The notes: generated from the letters alone by a model not told the origin. 64,000 bases of DNA from Pseudonocardia autotrophica (GCF_003945385.1 NZ_AP018920.1:7068001-7132000); one strand, 5' to 3'. Shown: positions 52,032-60,776, counted from the first letter of the stretch. Program-made: numbers and translations.

Positions 52032-52835
52032 ATGTCCGCCGAGAAGTCGCTGATCCAGTTCATCCTGGACCTGCTGCGGGACCCGAAGCTGCTGGCCGAG
52101 TTCAAGGACGACCCGCAGGGCCTGCTGGCCTCGTGCGGCCTCTCCGAGGTCAGCGCCGAGGACGTCCGTGACGCGATCGTCCTGGCCCAGGACAACGACG
52201 AGGTGTCGTTCGACCGGAACTACAGCACCGGGAGCCACGGCGGTGGCGGCCACTCGACCCCGCCGCCGGTCGAGCACCCGAAGCCGGGCGAGGACCCGAT
52301 CAAGTACCTCGACAAGTACGTGACGAACAACCACTACACGTACAACATCGACGACCGCGACACAATCGTCGACAACTCGATCAACCAGAACATCGACACC
52401 GGCGGCGGCAACTTCAACCAGAGCATCGAGACCAACTCGGTCGTCGCGTCCGGCGACGGCGCGGTCGCGGCCGGCCGGGACATCGAGGACTCGGTCATCA
52501 CCACCGGCAACGACAACATCGTCGGCGACGGCAACAACGTGGTGAAGGGCGACGACAACACCATCGCCTTCGGCTCCGGCGACGCCACCAAGGTCGGCAA
52601 CATCTCCGCCGACGACGGCTCCGCCGTTGCGGTCGGCGGCAACGCCACCGGCTCGAACGACACCGACGGCTCGTTCAACGAGACCAACACGACGACCGAG
52701 GTCACGACCGACATCTCGGACTCGTACAACCAGGACTCGAGCCAGGACAACGACACCACCATCACCGACAACAGCACCACCGAGAACCACCTGCTGTCGC
52801 ACAACGGCGTCGACGCCGACATCGCGGTCGGCTGA
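52032..52835 (+). CDS. IniB-like protein, copy 2
   Basis: 267 residues, ATG behind AGGAGAT. Same plan as copy 1: IniB N-terminal helices (SLIQFILDLLRDPKLLAEF...EDVRDAIVLAQDNDEVSF), a Pro/Gly-rich hinge where the two copies differ, then the shared repeat core (DDRDTIVDNS.NQNIDTGGG, AVAAGRDIE, VVKGDDNTIAFGSGDAT). A tandem duplication with strong conservation of the repeat core and a diverged hinge. Followed by the dynamin genes. Confidence 0.85.
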   Translation: MSAEKSLIQFILDLLRDPKLLAEFKDDPQGLLASCGLSEVSAEDVRDAIVLAQDNDEVSFDRNYSTGSHGGGGHSTPPPVEHPKPGEDPIKYLDKYVTNNHYTYNIDDRDTIVDNSINQNIDTGGGNFNQSIETNSVVASGDGAVAAGRDIEDSVITTGNDNIVGDGNNVVKGDDNTIAFGSGDATKVGNISADDGSAVAVGGNATGSNDTDGSFNETNTTTEVTTDISDSYNQDSSQDNDTTITDNSTTENHLLSHNGVDADIAVG

Positions 52836-53003
52836 GGGACAGCATCTCGCTGCTGCTGTCGGCGGCAGCACGCTGGACCGCACGGCCCATCGGCCCCGGT
52901 CACCCACCCGTGGGTGACCGGGGCCGATGACGTTCGTGTATCCATGACGGGAACGTGACGAGGGGCGGCCGGAACCGTTCCGGGGCGATGGGGGCGTCGG
53001 CAG

Positions 53004-54806
53004 GTGGCGGTACCGGAAGCGGTGGGACTGGTCGACCTGGCTCTCAAGGCTGTCGACGCCTACGACCGCCCGGACCTGGCCCCGCGGCTCAAGCAGACCA
53101 AGGCGCGGCTGAGCGACCCGAACGTGCGGGTACTCGTCGTCGGCGAGTTCAAGCAGGGCAAGAGCCAGCTGGTGAACGCCCTGGTCAACGCCACCGTCTG
53201 CCCGGTCGACGACGACATCGCCACCGCCGTGCCGACGCTGGTCCGCTACGGCGACGAGACGACGGTGACCCTCGTCCGCGAGGAGGACGGCGGCGAGCGC
53301 TCCGAGCGCACCCCCGTCCCGCTCGAGCAGCTCGCCGAGTACGTCTCGGAGGGGGGAAATCCGGGCAACCGGGCCGGCCTCACGCGCGCCGAGGTGACTC
53401 TTCCTCGCAAACTGCTGCAGAGTGGCCTGGTGCTGGTGGACACCCCGGGCGTGGGCGGTCTCGGATCGGCGCACGGTGCCGCGACGATGTCGGCGCTGCC
53501 GACCGCCGACGCGGTGCTGCTCGTCTCCGACGCCAGCCAGGAGTACACCGCCCCGGAGATCGACTTCCTGCAGGCCGCCCGCAAGCTGTGCCCGAACGTC
53601 GGCTGCGTCGTCACCAAGACCGATCTCTACCCGCACTGGCGGCGGATCGTGGAGCTCGACGAGGGCCATCTCCGGAACGCCCGGATCACGGCCGATCTGC
53701 TGCCGGTGTCGTCCGCACTGCGACTGCACGCCGCCCGCACCCAGGACCTGGACCTGATCACCGAGTCCGGGTTCCAGGCACTGGTCGGGTTCCTGCTGCG
53801 CAAGGTCGTCTCGCGCGCCGACGACCTGGACCGGAAGTCCACCAGCCAGGACGTGCTCGTCACCTGCCAGGCCCTCGAGTCGAAGATGCGCGCCGAGCTG
53901 ATGTCGCAGAACGACCCGGAGCGGGCCGGTGCGCTGGCGAAGGAGCTGGAGTCCGCCCGGTCCCGGGTGGAGGCGCTGCGGCAGCGTTCGGCGCGCTGGC
54001 AGACCACGCTGAACGACGGCGTCGCCGATCTGATCGCCGACATCGACTACGACCTGCGGGACCGGCTGCGCGCGGTCTCCCGGGACGCCGAACAGCTCCT
54101 CGACGACGCCGACCCGAAGGACATCTGGGAACAGTTCGCGGAGTGGTTCCACAAGCAGGTCTCACACGCCGTCGCGCAGAACTTCGTGTGGACCACCGAG
54201 CGGGCCCGCTGGCTGGCCGAGCAGGTCGCCGAGCACTTCGCCGAGGACGTCGACGTCCAGCTGCCGGAGCTGCGGATCTCCGGTGGCGCGGTGGCCGGCA
54301 AGGTCGACGCGCTGGAGATGCCCGTCGGTGAGCAGTTCGGCGTCGGCCAGAAGCTGTTCGTCGGGCTGCGCGGTGGCTACGGCGGTCTGCTGATGGTCGG
54401 CCTCGCCTCCACCGTCGTCGGGATCGGCCTGCTCAATCCGCTGTCGATCGGCGCCGGTCTGCTGTTCGGTGCCAAGACCGTCAAGGACGAGAAGAAGCGG
54501 CTCGTGCAGCGCCGCCAGGCCGACGCCAAGAACGCCGTCCGCAGGCACGTCGACGAGGCCACCTTCCAGGTCGGCAAGGACTCCCGGGACAACCTGCGCC
54601 AGATCCAGCGGGAGTTGCGCGACCACTTCACGGTGCTCGCCGAGGACCTGTCCGAGTCGCTGAAGGAGTCGATGTCGGCGGCCCAGACCGCCCTGAAGGA
54701 CGACGCGACCCGGCAGAAACGGGTCTCCGACCTGGAGGCCGAGCTGGAACGGGTCGGCGGGCTGGCCGACCGGGCCCGCAAGCTGGCGGCGGCGGTGGAG
54801 TCGTGA
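53004..54806 (+). CDS. Dynamin-family GTPase, IniA-like
   Basis: 600-residue large GTPase. G1 P-loop VVGEFKQGKSQ (residues 46-56), G3 VDTPGVGG, G4 TKTD, then long helical stalk segments with coiled-coil character (ELESARSRVEALRQRSARWQ). A hydrophobic hairpin, GLLMVGLASTVVGIGLL..LSIGAGLLFGA (about 455-490), is the membrane-inserting paddle of bacterial dynamins. GTG start; 4-base overlap with the next gene. In mycobacteria IniA is induced by cell-wall inhibitors and repairs or fuses membranes. Confidence 0.9.
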   Translation: MAVPEAVGLVDLALKAVDAYDRPDLAPRLKQTKARLSDPNVRVLVVGEFKQGKSQLVNALVNATVCPVDDDIATAVPTLVRYGDETTVTLVREEDGGERSERTPVPLEQLAEYVSEGGNPGNRAGLTRAEVTLPRKLLQSGLVLVDTPGVGGLGSAHGAATMSALPTADAVLLVSDASQEYTAPEIDFLQAARKLCPNVGCVVTKTDLYPHWRRIVELDEGHLRNARITADLLPVSSALRLHAARTQDLDLITESGFQALVGFLLRKVVSRADDLDRKSTSQDVLVTCQALESKMRAELMSQNDPERAGALAKELESARSRVEALRQRSARWQTTLNDGVADLIADIDYDLRDRLRAVSRDAEQLLDDADPKDIWEQFAEWFHKQVSHAVAQNFVWTTERARWLAEQVAEHFAEDVDVQLPELRISGGAVAGKVDALEMPVGEQFGVGQKLFVGLRGGYGGLLMVGLASTVVGIGLLNPLSIGAGLLFGAKTVKDEKKRLVQRRQADAKNAVRRHVDEATFQVGKDSRDNLRQIQRELRDHFTVLAEDLSESLKESMSAAQTALKDDATRQKRVSDLEAELERVGGLADRARKLAAAVES

Positions 54807-56275
54807 GCCCACTCACCGACCAGGTCCGCGGGCTGCTGCGGCGCACGCTCGACGCCTACGGCGACTCACCGCAGGCCGCGGGCTGGCTGCTGCACCACCT
54901 GGAACGGTTCGACGAGCCGCTGCGCGTCGCGATCGCCGGGAAGGTCAAGGCCGGCAAGTCGACACTGCTCAACGCGCTCGTCGGGGAGCGGATCGCGCCC
55001 ACCGATGCCGGCGAGTGCACCCGGATCGTCACCTGGTACGCCGACGCACCGGCCCCCGGGGTCCGGATGCGGCTGCGCGACGCCGGGCAGCCGGAGCGCC
55101 CGCTGACCCTCTCCCGGCGGGACGGCGCGCTGCGGATCGACCTGCAGGGCGCCCCGGTGGAGACCGTGGACCGGCTGCTCGTGGACTGGCCGTCGCAGCA
55201 CCTGCGGCGCACCAACCTGATCGACACCCCGGGCATCGCGTCGCTGTCCGCCGACACCTCGGCCCGGGCCGGGGAGTTCCTCACCCCGGAGGACGCGCCG
55301 TCGCCCGCCGACGCCGTCGTCTACCTGATGCGCCACCTGCACTCCGGTGACGTGCGGTTCCTGGAGTCCTTCCACGACCGAGGCGTCGCGCGCGCGACGC
55401 CGGTGAACACGATCGCGGTGCTGTCGCGGGCCGACGAGATCGGCGTCGGCCGGCTCGACGCGCTCACCTCGGCCCGCCGGATCGCCCGCCGCTACCGGGG
55501 CGACGACAAGCTGCGCGGCCTGTGCCAGACCGTCGTCGCCGTGGCCGGCCTGCTCGCCGAGTCGGCGCGCACGATGCGCCAGGACGAGTTCGTGGCGCTC
55601 TCCGAGCTTGCTGCGCTGCCCCGCGCCGACGTCGAGGCGCTGCTGCTCTCGGCGGACCGGTTCGGCCGCACCGAGCTCGACCGGCCGGACGCGGCGACCC
55701 GGGTCCGGCTGCTGGAGCGGTTCGGGCTGTTCGGGGTGCGGCTGGCGAGCACCCTGATCCGGCAGGGCATGACCGACCCGACGGCGCTGGCCGACGACCT
55801 GGTCCGGCGCTCCGGTCTGGACGAGCTGCGCCGAGTGCTCGACACCCAGTTCTCCGAACGGCGGGACCTGCTGAAGTCGCGGTCCGCGCTGCTCGCCGTG
55901 GATCTCGTGCTGACCAGGGAACCCCGGCCGGCGACCCTCGCACTGCGCACCGAGGTGGAACGGATCCTGGCCGGAGCACACGAGTTCGTGGAGCTGCGGG
56001 CACTGTCCGACCTGCGCGCCGGGAAGATCGTGTTCCCGCCGGACGCGCTGACCGACGCCGAGCGGCTGCTCGGCGGCGACGGCGGATCCGCGCTCGCCCG
56101 GCTCGGCCTCGACGACGGCTCGGGTCCGCGCGAGGTGCACGACGCCGCGACCGATGCGCTGCGGCGCTGGCGCCGCCGAGCCGAGAGCCCGCTGACCGGC
56201 CGGGCCTCGGCCGAGGCCGCACGGATCGTGGTGCGCAGCTGCGAGGGGCTCCTCGCCGCACCGGTCTCGCACTGA
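54803..56275 (+). CDS. Dynamin-family GTPase, IniC-like
   Basis: 490-residue partner dynamin. P-loop AIAGKVKAGKST (about residues 43-54), switch region with the DAGECTRIVTWY Thr, G3 LIDTPGIASL, and a G4 that reads LSRADE instead of TKxD, a tolerated variant. The C-terminal half is helical with no obvious membrane hairpin. GTG start within the iniA-like stop. Bacterial dynamins often come as such unequal pairs and form heteromers on the inner membrane face. Confidence 0.88.
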   Translation: MSPLTDQVRGLLRRTLDAYGDSPQAAGWLLHHLERFDEPLRVAIAGKVKAGKSTLLNALVGERIAPTDAGECTRIVTWYADAPAPGVRMRLRDAGQPERPLTLSRRDGALRIDLQGAPVETVDRLLVDWPSQHLRRTNLIDTPGIASLSADTSARAGEFLTPEDAPSPADAVVYLMRHLHSGDVRFLESFHDRGVARATPVNTIAVLSRADEIGVGRLDALTSARRIARRYRGDDKLRGLCQTVVAVAGLLAESARTMRQDEFVALSELAALPRADVEALLLSADRFGRTELDRPDAATRVRLLERFGLFGVRLASTLIRQGMTDPTALADDLVRRSGLDELRRVLDTQFSERRDLLKSRSALLAVDLVLTREPRPATLALRTEVERILAGAHEFVELRALSDLRAGKIVFPPDALTDAERLLGGDGGSALARLGLDDGSGPREVHDAATDALRRWRRRAESPLTGRASAEAARIVVRSCEGLLAAPVSH

Positions 56276-56340
56276 CCGGACCGGCCCTGCCGCGGCCCCG
56301 GCTGCCGCAATCGGATCGACAGCACCGGCACGATGCCCGG

Positions 56341-56790
56341 GTGAACGACGACTCCCTGCTCCTGCGCACCGCCACCGTCCGGGACCGGCCCGCCCTCGTC
56401 GGCATCTGGCGGCGTGCCGTGGAGGCGACACACGACTTCCTGACCCGCGGCGACATCGACGAGATCGAGACCGAGGTCCGGACGGCGGCGCTCCCCGGGC
56501 TGGACGTCACGCTCGCCGAGCGGGGCGCCGGGATCCCGGCCGGCTGGATCGGGGTGGACGGCACCCGGGTGGAGGCGCTCTTCGTCGACCCGTCCGAGCA
56601 CCGCCGGGGCGTCGGCACGGCGCTGCTCATCTCCGCGATCGCCACCGTGCCGGAGGTCACCGTCGACGTCAACGAGCAGAACCCGTCGGCGCTCAGGTTC
56701 TACCTTCGCCACGGTTTCGTGCAGGTCGGGCGGTCCGAGCGGGACGGGAAGGGCCGCCCGTTCCCGCTGCTGCACCTGCGCAGGGGCTGA
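56341..56790 (+). CDS. GNAT-family acetyltransferase
   Basis: 149-residue N-acetyltransferase: LLLRTATVRDRPALVGIWRRAVEATHDFL, VEALFVDPSEHRRGVGTALLI (acetyl-CoA loop V-x-P-x-x-R-x-x-G-x-G) and VNEQNPSALRFYLRHGFVQVGR. Resembles YjdJ/PhnO-like small GNATs. GTG start with weak ribosome site. Substrate unknown. Confidence 0.85.
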   Translation: MNDDSLLLRTATVRDRPALVGIWRRAVEATHDFLTRGDIDEIETEVRTAALPGLDVTLAERGAGIPAGWIGVDGTRVEALFVDPSEHRRGVGTALLISAIATVPEVTVDVNEQNPSALRFYLRHGFVQVGRSERDGKGRPFPLLHLRRG

Positions 56791-56804
56791 TGAGGCACCT
56801 TCGG

Positions 56805-56833
56805 TTGAAGAATACCCCCAGGGGGTATATGGT
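56805..56833 (+). promoter_or_regulatory. Copper-responsive CsoR-type operator and promoter
   Basis: ATACCCCCAGGGGGTAT at 56812-56828 is a perfect 17-base palindrome of the CsoR/RicR type (TACCC..GGGTA). It fills the 17-base spacer between TTGAAG (56805-56810) and TATGGT (56828-56833), so bound repressor would block polymerase and copper would release it. Confidence 0.8.
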
Positions 56834-56873
56834 CCGGGCTTCGGAACACACCGATCACCCGGGGCGCCGCACG

Positions 56874-59093
56874 ATGAACCACGCCGATACCGAGCACCAT
56901 GCCGGCCACACCGACCACGCCGACAGCCGTGCCGGTCGGAGTGCCGGTGCCGAGCATCAGGGGCACGAGCGGCACGCCGATCACACGGACCACGACGGTC
57001 ATGTGGGGCAGTTCCGGCGACTGTTCTGGATCATGCTCGTGCTGGCGGTGCCGGTGGTCGGCTTCAACGAGATGTTCGCCCACCTCGTCGGTTATCACCT
57101 GCCGGACGGAGGGTGGGTCCGGTGGATCTCGCCGGTGCTGGGCACCGTCGTCTACCTCTGGGGTGGCCGGCCGTTCCTGACCGGAGCCGTCGCCGAGATC
57201 CGCTCCCGCAGACCGGGAATGATGCTCCTGATCGGACTGGCGATCACGGTCGCGTTCGTCGCGTCCTGGGGTGCCACCCTGTACCTGCTCGACGCCGAAC
57301 TGAACTTCTGGTGGGAGCTGGCGCTGCTGGTCGTGATCATGCTGCTGGGTCACTGGATCGAGATGCGCTCGCTGGCTCGGACCACCTCCGCGCTGGACTC
57401 CCTGGCAGCGCTGCTGCCCGACGAGGCGGAGCGGATCGACGGCGACGACGTCACCCGGGTGGCACCGGCCGAGCTGGCGATCGGCGACGTCGTGCTGGTC
57501 CGCCCGGGGTCGGCGGTGCCCGCCGATGGGCGGATCGTCGACGGATCGGCCTCGATGGACGAGTCGATGGTCACCGGCGAATCGCGGACGGTCCGTCGCG
57601 ACCCGGGCGATCCGGTGGTCGCCGGGACCGTGGCGACCGACTCCGGGCTGCGGGTCGAGGTCACGGCCACCGGCGAGGACACCACCCTCGCCGGTATCCG
57701 GAAGCTGGTCGCCGATGCGCAGGCGTCGTCGTCGCGCGCGCAGCGGATCGCGGACACCGCTGCCGGGTGGCTGTTCTGGTTCGCTCTCGGCGCGGCCGCG
57801 ATCACCGCGCTGGTGTGGTCGGTCATCGGGCTGCCCGACACCGCGGTGGTCCGGACGATCACCGTGCTGGTCATCGCCTGCCCGCACGCCCTGGGGCTCG
57901 CGATCCCGCTGGTGGTCTCGATCGCGACCGAACGGGCCGCCCGGGGCGGGGTGCTCGTCACGGACCGTCTCGCGCTGGAGTCGATGCGCACCGTCGACAC
58001 CGTTCTGTTCGACAAGACCGGCACCCTCACCACCGGGCAGCCGACCGTGACCGGCGTCGAGCCGGCCGGCGGTCGCGAGGCCGACGCCGTGCTCGCACTC
58101 GCCGCGGCGGCCGAGGCGGACAGTGAGCACCCGCTGGCCAGGGCGATCGTCGACGCGGCCGGCGCGCGGGGACTCGACGTGCCACGGGCCGTCGGCTTCT
58201 CGTCCTCCCCGGCCGTCGGGGTCAGGGCCACCGTCGTGGACGGACCGGTCAGCACAGCAGTGGACGGACCGGTCGGCACAGCAGTGGACGGACCGGTCGA
58301 CCCCATCGTGGACGGACCGGTCGACACGGCCGTCGACGGACCGGTCGGCGTCGTCGTCGAGGTCGGCGGGCCCCGGCTGCTCGACCGGAACGGCCTGCAC
58401 GAGCTCCCGATCGCCGATGCGTGGCGGGCCGAGGGCGCGATCATCCTGCACGTCGTCGCCGACGGGCAGTTGATCGGTGCGCTGCGCCTGGCCGACGAGA
58501 TCCGCCCCGAGTCCCGGGAGGCGGTGGACGCGCTGCACGTCGCGGGCACCCAGGTCGTCATGATCACCGGGGACGCTCCGGCCGTGGCCGGCTACGTCGC
58601 CGCGGAGCTCGGGATCGACCGGGTCATCGCCGGTGTCCGCCCGGAGGACAAGGCCTCCGAGGTCGCCGGGCTCCAGGCCGGGGGCCGGAAGGTCGCGATG
58701 GTCGGCGACGGCGTCAACGACGCCCCCGCGCTGGCGCAGGCCGACGTCGGCATCGCCATCGGCGCCGGCACCGATGTCGCCATCGGTTCCGCCGGGGTGA
58801 TCCTGGCCTCCTCCGACCCGCGTTCGGTGCTCTCGGTCATCGACCTCTCCCGGACCTCGTATCGGAAGATGACGCAGAACCTGTGGTGGGCCGCCGGCTA
58901 CAACCTGATCTCGGTGCCGCTGGCCGCCGGGGTGCTGGCCCCGATCGGGTTCGTGCTGCCGATGAGCGTCGGGGCGATCCTGATGTCCGCCTCCACCGTG
59001 GTCGTCGCGCTCAACGCCCAGCTGTTGCGCCGGCTCGATCTCTCGCCACGGACCAGCACCGCCAGGATCCTGGGCCGCGGGTCCCGAGCATGA
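56874..59093 (+). CDS. Copper-exporting P1B-type ATPase, CopB-like
   Basis: 739-residue heavy-metal pump. The ATG at 56874 is chosen because it follows the operator; earlier starts would overlap it. The N-terminus is a His-rich metal sensor (HADTEHHAGHTDHAD..), then about eight helices. Key motifs: MVTGES (A domain), CPH in the sixth helix (IACPHALGLAIP, the CopB signature), DKTGTLTTG phosphorylation site, HPLA ATP-binding His and GDGVNDAPAL hinge. An eight-residue repeat lies in the nucleotide-binding domain. Exports Cu (I or II) from the cytoplasm. Confidence 0.92.
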   Translation: MNHADTEHHAGHTDHADSRAGRSAGAEHQGHERHADHTDHDGHVGQFRRLFWIMLVLAVPVVGFNEMFAHLVGYHLPDGGWVRWISPVLGTVVYLWGGRPFLTGAVAEIRSRRPGMMLLIGLAITVAFVASWGATLYLLDAELNFWWELALLVVIMLLGHWIEMRSLARTTSALDSLAALLPDEAERIDGDDVTRVAPAELAIGDVVLVRPGSAVPADGRIVDGSASMDESMVTGESRTVRRDPGDPVVAGTVATDSGLRVEVTATGEDTTLAGIRKLVADAQASSSRAQRIADTAAGWLFWFALGAAAITALVWSVIGLPDTAVVRTITVLVIACPHALGLAIPLVVSIATERAARGGVLVTDRLALESMRTVDTVLFDKTGTLTTGQPTVTGVEPAGGREADAVLALAAAAEADSEHPLARAIVDAAGARGLDVPRAVGFSSSPAVGVRATVVDGPVSTAVDGPVGTAVDGPVDPIVDGPVDTAVDGPVGVVVEVGGPRLLDRNGLHELPIADAWRAEGAIILHVVADGQLIGALRLADEIRPESREAVDALHVAGTQVVMITGDAPAVAGYVAAELGIDRVIAGVRPEDKASEVAGLQAGGRKVAMVGDGVNDAPALAQADVGIAIGAGTDVAIGSAGVILASSDPRSVLSVIDLSRTSYRKMTQNLWWAAGYNLISVPLAAGVLAPIGFVLPMSVGAILMSASTVVVALNAQLLRRLDLSPRTSTARILGRGSRA
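58236..58355 (+). repeat. 24-bp tandem repeat (5 copies) inside copper ATPase gene
   Basis: Five consecutive 24-base units starting GTGGACGGACCGGTC (last one GTCGAC...), at 58236, 58260, 58284, 58308 and 58332. They encode five VDGPV-x-x-x octapeptides in the nucleotide-binding domain, after the HPLA motif. Units 1-3 are nearly identical, so slippage could change copy number without a frameshift. Confidence 0.9.
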
Positions 59094-59186
59094 GTGCCCG
59101 GCACCGGGAGAACGCGCGACCGGGGCACACCGGACGACGCTCGGGTCCGGCGCGCCGAGCCGCCCCCGGGCCGGCGGGGCACGGGT

Positions 59187-59510
59187 TCATCCGGCCGGCC
59201 GGATGTGCAGGCTCTCGATCAGCGGGCCGGCGAAGCCGAACCGGAACAGCAGGACGACCGGGCTCCCGGGGAAGTCCCCGCTGATCCGGACCCGGGACAG
59301 CAGGCCGTCGCCGTCCGGCCCGGTCTCCAGGACGTCGTGCTGCACCGCGGGTACCGGGGCACGCCAGCGGCGGATCCCCTCCGACCCGCGGTGCTCGTGC
59401 CCGTCGTCGGCGACGACGGCGTCGGGGGTGAACAGGGCGACCAGCTCGTCGACGTGTCCCGGGGCGGAGAGTGCGAAGTAGCGGTCGACGAGATCGTGCG
59501 GTGCGGTCAT
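59187..59510 (-). CDS. SnoaL-like / nuclear transport factor 2-fold protein
   Basis: 107-residue cone-shaped alpha+beta barrel: LVDRYFALSAPGHVDELVALFTPDAVVADDGHEHRGSEGIRRWR and FRFGFAGPLIESLHIRPAG. ATG at 59510 behind AAGGAT. Divergent from the MerR gene (68 bases between starts), which probably regulates it. Confidence 0.8.
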   Translation of the reverse strand: MTAPHDLVDRYFALSAPGHVDELVALFTPDAVVADDGHEHRGSEGIRRWRAPVPAVQHDVLETGPDGDGLLSRVRISGDFPGSPVVLLFRFGFAGPLIESLHIRPAG

Positions 59511-59578
59511 CGGGATCCTTCCGTAGGTGGGTCCGGACGACCGTGCCGTCTCTCCCGGGGAGGGTGCAGGCTGGCGCG

Positions 59579-60400
59579 GTGACCGCACTGCTGAGCATCG
59601 GTGATTTCGCCGCCGTCACGCACCTGAGCATCCGGACGCTGCGCCGCTACCACCGGGACGGCCTGCTGGAGCCCGCGCGCGTCGACCCGGGCAACGGCTA
59701 CCGCTGGTACGGCACCGACCAGATCGCCGACGCCCAGGTGATCCGGCGGTTCCGTGAGCTCGACATGCCGGTGCCCGAGATCGCGCGGATCCTGCGGACC
59801 GCCGATCTCGACGCGCGCTCCGCCCTCGTCGCCGGGCACCTGGCCCGGCTGGAGGACCGCCTGACCACGACCCGCAACGCCGTCGCGGCGCTGCGCCGGC
59901 TGCTCGACCCGGCGGGCTCACCGGTGGAGATCGTCCGGCGGACCGATCCGGCGCGCCGGGTCGCGGCCGTGCGCGGCGAGACCACCCACGACAGCGCACC
60001 GGCCTGGTACGCCCGCGCCGCGGCGGAGATCGACGCCGCCCTGGTCGCGGCCGGGGCACGCCCCGCCGGACCGCCGGGCGGGGAGTACGCGAACGCACTG
60101 TTCACCGGGGGCTCCGGGGTCGCGACCGTGTACGTCCCGACCGACCGGGAGATCGACGACGGCCGGGTGCACACCGTCGTGCTGCCGGCGCGGGACCTGG
60201 CCGTCACCGTGCACCACGGACCGCACGACGACATCGACGTCACCTACGGACTGCTCGGCAGCCATCTGGCCGAGCACGCGCTGGTGCTGGGCGACGGCGT
60301 CGTCGAGACCTACCTGGCCGGGCCGCGGGACACCGCCGATCCGGCGGCGTGGCGCACCGAGATCGGCCGGATCGTGTTCAGCACATCGGCCCGGGGCTGA
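59579..60400 (+). CDS. MerR-family regulator with GyrI-like effector domain
   Basis: 273 residues, GTG start. N-terminal winged helix LLSIGDFAAVTHLSIRTLRRYHRDGLLEPARVDPGNGYRWY, coiled coil HLARLEDRLTTTRNAVAALRRLL, then a GyrI-like ligand domain (VRRTDPARRVAAVRGETTH.. VHHGPHDDIDVTYGLLGSH.. VETYLAGPRD). This is the BmrR/TipA-like plan that senses cationic drugs or other organic molecules. A CTCCCGGGGAG palindrome in the short divergent gap (59552-59562) is a candidate site. Confidence 0.87.
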   Translation: MTALLSIGDFAAVTHLSIRTLRRYHRDGLLEPARVDPGNGYRWYGTDQIADAQVIRRFRELDMPVPEIARILRTADLDARSALVAGHLARLEDRLTTTRNAVAALRRLLDPAGSPVEIVRRTDPARRVAAVRGETTHDSAPAWYARAAAEIDAALVAAGARPAGPPGGEYANALFTGGSGVATVYVPTDREIDDGRVHTVVLPARDLAVTVHHGPHDDIDVTYGLLGSHLAEHALVLGDGVVETYLAGPRDTADPAAWRTEIGRIVFSTSARG

Positions 60401-60499
60401 CGCGCCCCGGAGAGGGGCCCGTGAGGGCCCGGGTCGGTCGGGCGCCGCCGGTTCGGCGGCGTAGGTCTGGCCGGTGAGGAGGGGGGGGTAGCCGGAGAT

Positions 60500-60516
60500 C
60501 GCTCATCAGGTGAGCG
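60500..60516. repeat. CCGCTCAC hairpin, instance 2 (imperfect)
   Basis: CGCTCA-TCAGG-TGAGCG, followed by GTTTCC. Shorter and less perfect than instances 1 and 3 but the same arms. Confidence 0.45.
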
Positions 60517-60604
60517 GTTTCCGCCGACAGACGGGGTCCGTCGGTGCCCGGCTGGACCGGGCGTCGAGCGGGCGGGCGACCCCGGGGTGTGTCTGGTTCC
60601 GGAA

Positions 60605-60625
60605 TCCGCTCACGTGGTGAGCGGA
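60605..60625. repeat. CCGCTCAC hairpin, instance 3
   Basis: TCCGCTCAC-GTG-GTGAGCGGA: perfect 9-base arms, nearly the same as the hairpin at 37175. Lies between the convergent MerR and LuxR genes, so it may terminate both. Confidence 0.5.
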
Positions 60626-60710
60626 CTCCGGCTGGGGAGGGACCTGGGGGCCACGGGACCGCGCCGGCGATCAGGTGGCCCGGTGAGAGCGTGTTGTGAG
60701 ATCCGGCCCA

Positions 60711-60776
60711 GTGATCCACGAAAACGCGCTGGCCGAGCTGGGTGTCGGCAAGGGTGACCGGGTCGCCATCCGGCTG
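60711..60776 (+). pseudogene. Possible acyl-CoA synthetase fragment
   Basis: Plus-strand frame reads HENALAELGVGKGDRVAI, the N-terminal signature of AMP-binding enzymes, then loses all match. No other part is found near it. Could be a gene scar or coincidence. Confidence 0.3.

Noticed and set aside
51405..54152. Open minus-strand frame of 915 codons opposite the ini-like genes
   Set aside because: It is a high-GC shadow: the plus-strand proteins have clear families and ribosome sites, whereas this frame is a Val/Gly/Asp-rich mirror without any domain.
58236..58355. CRISPR-like array
   Set aside because: Contiguous 24-base repeats in frame within a coding region, without spacers.
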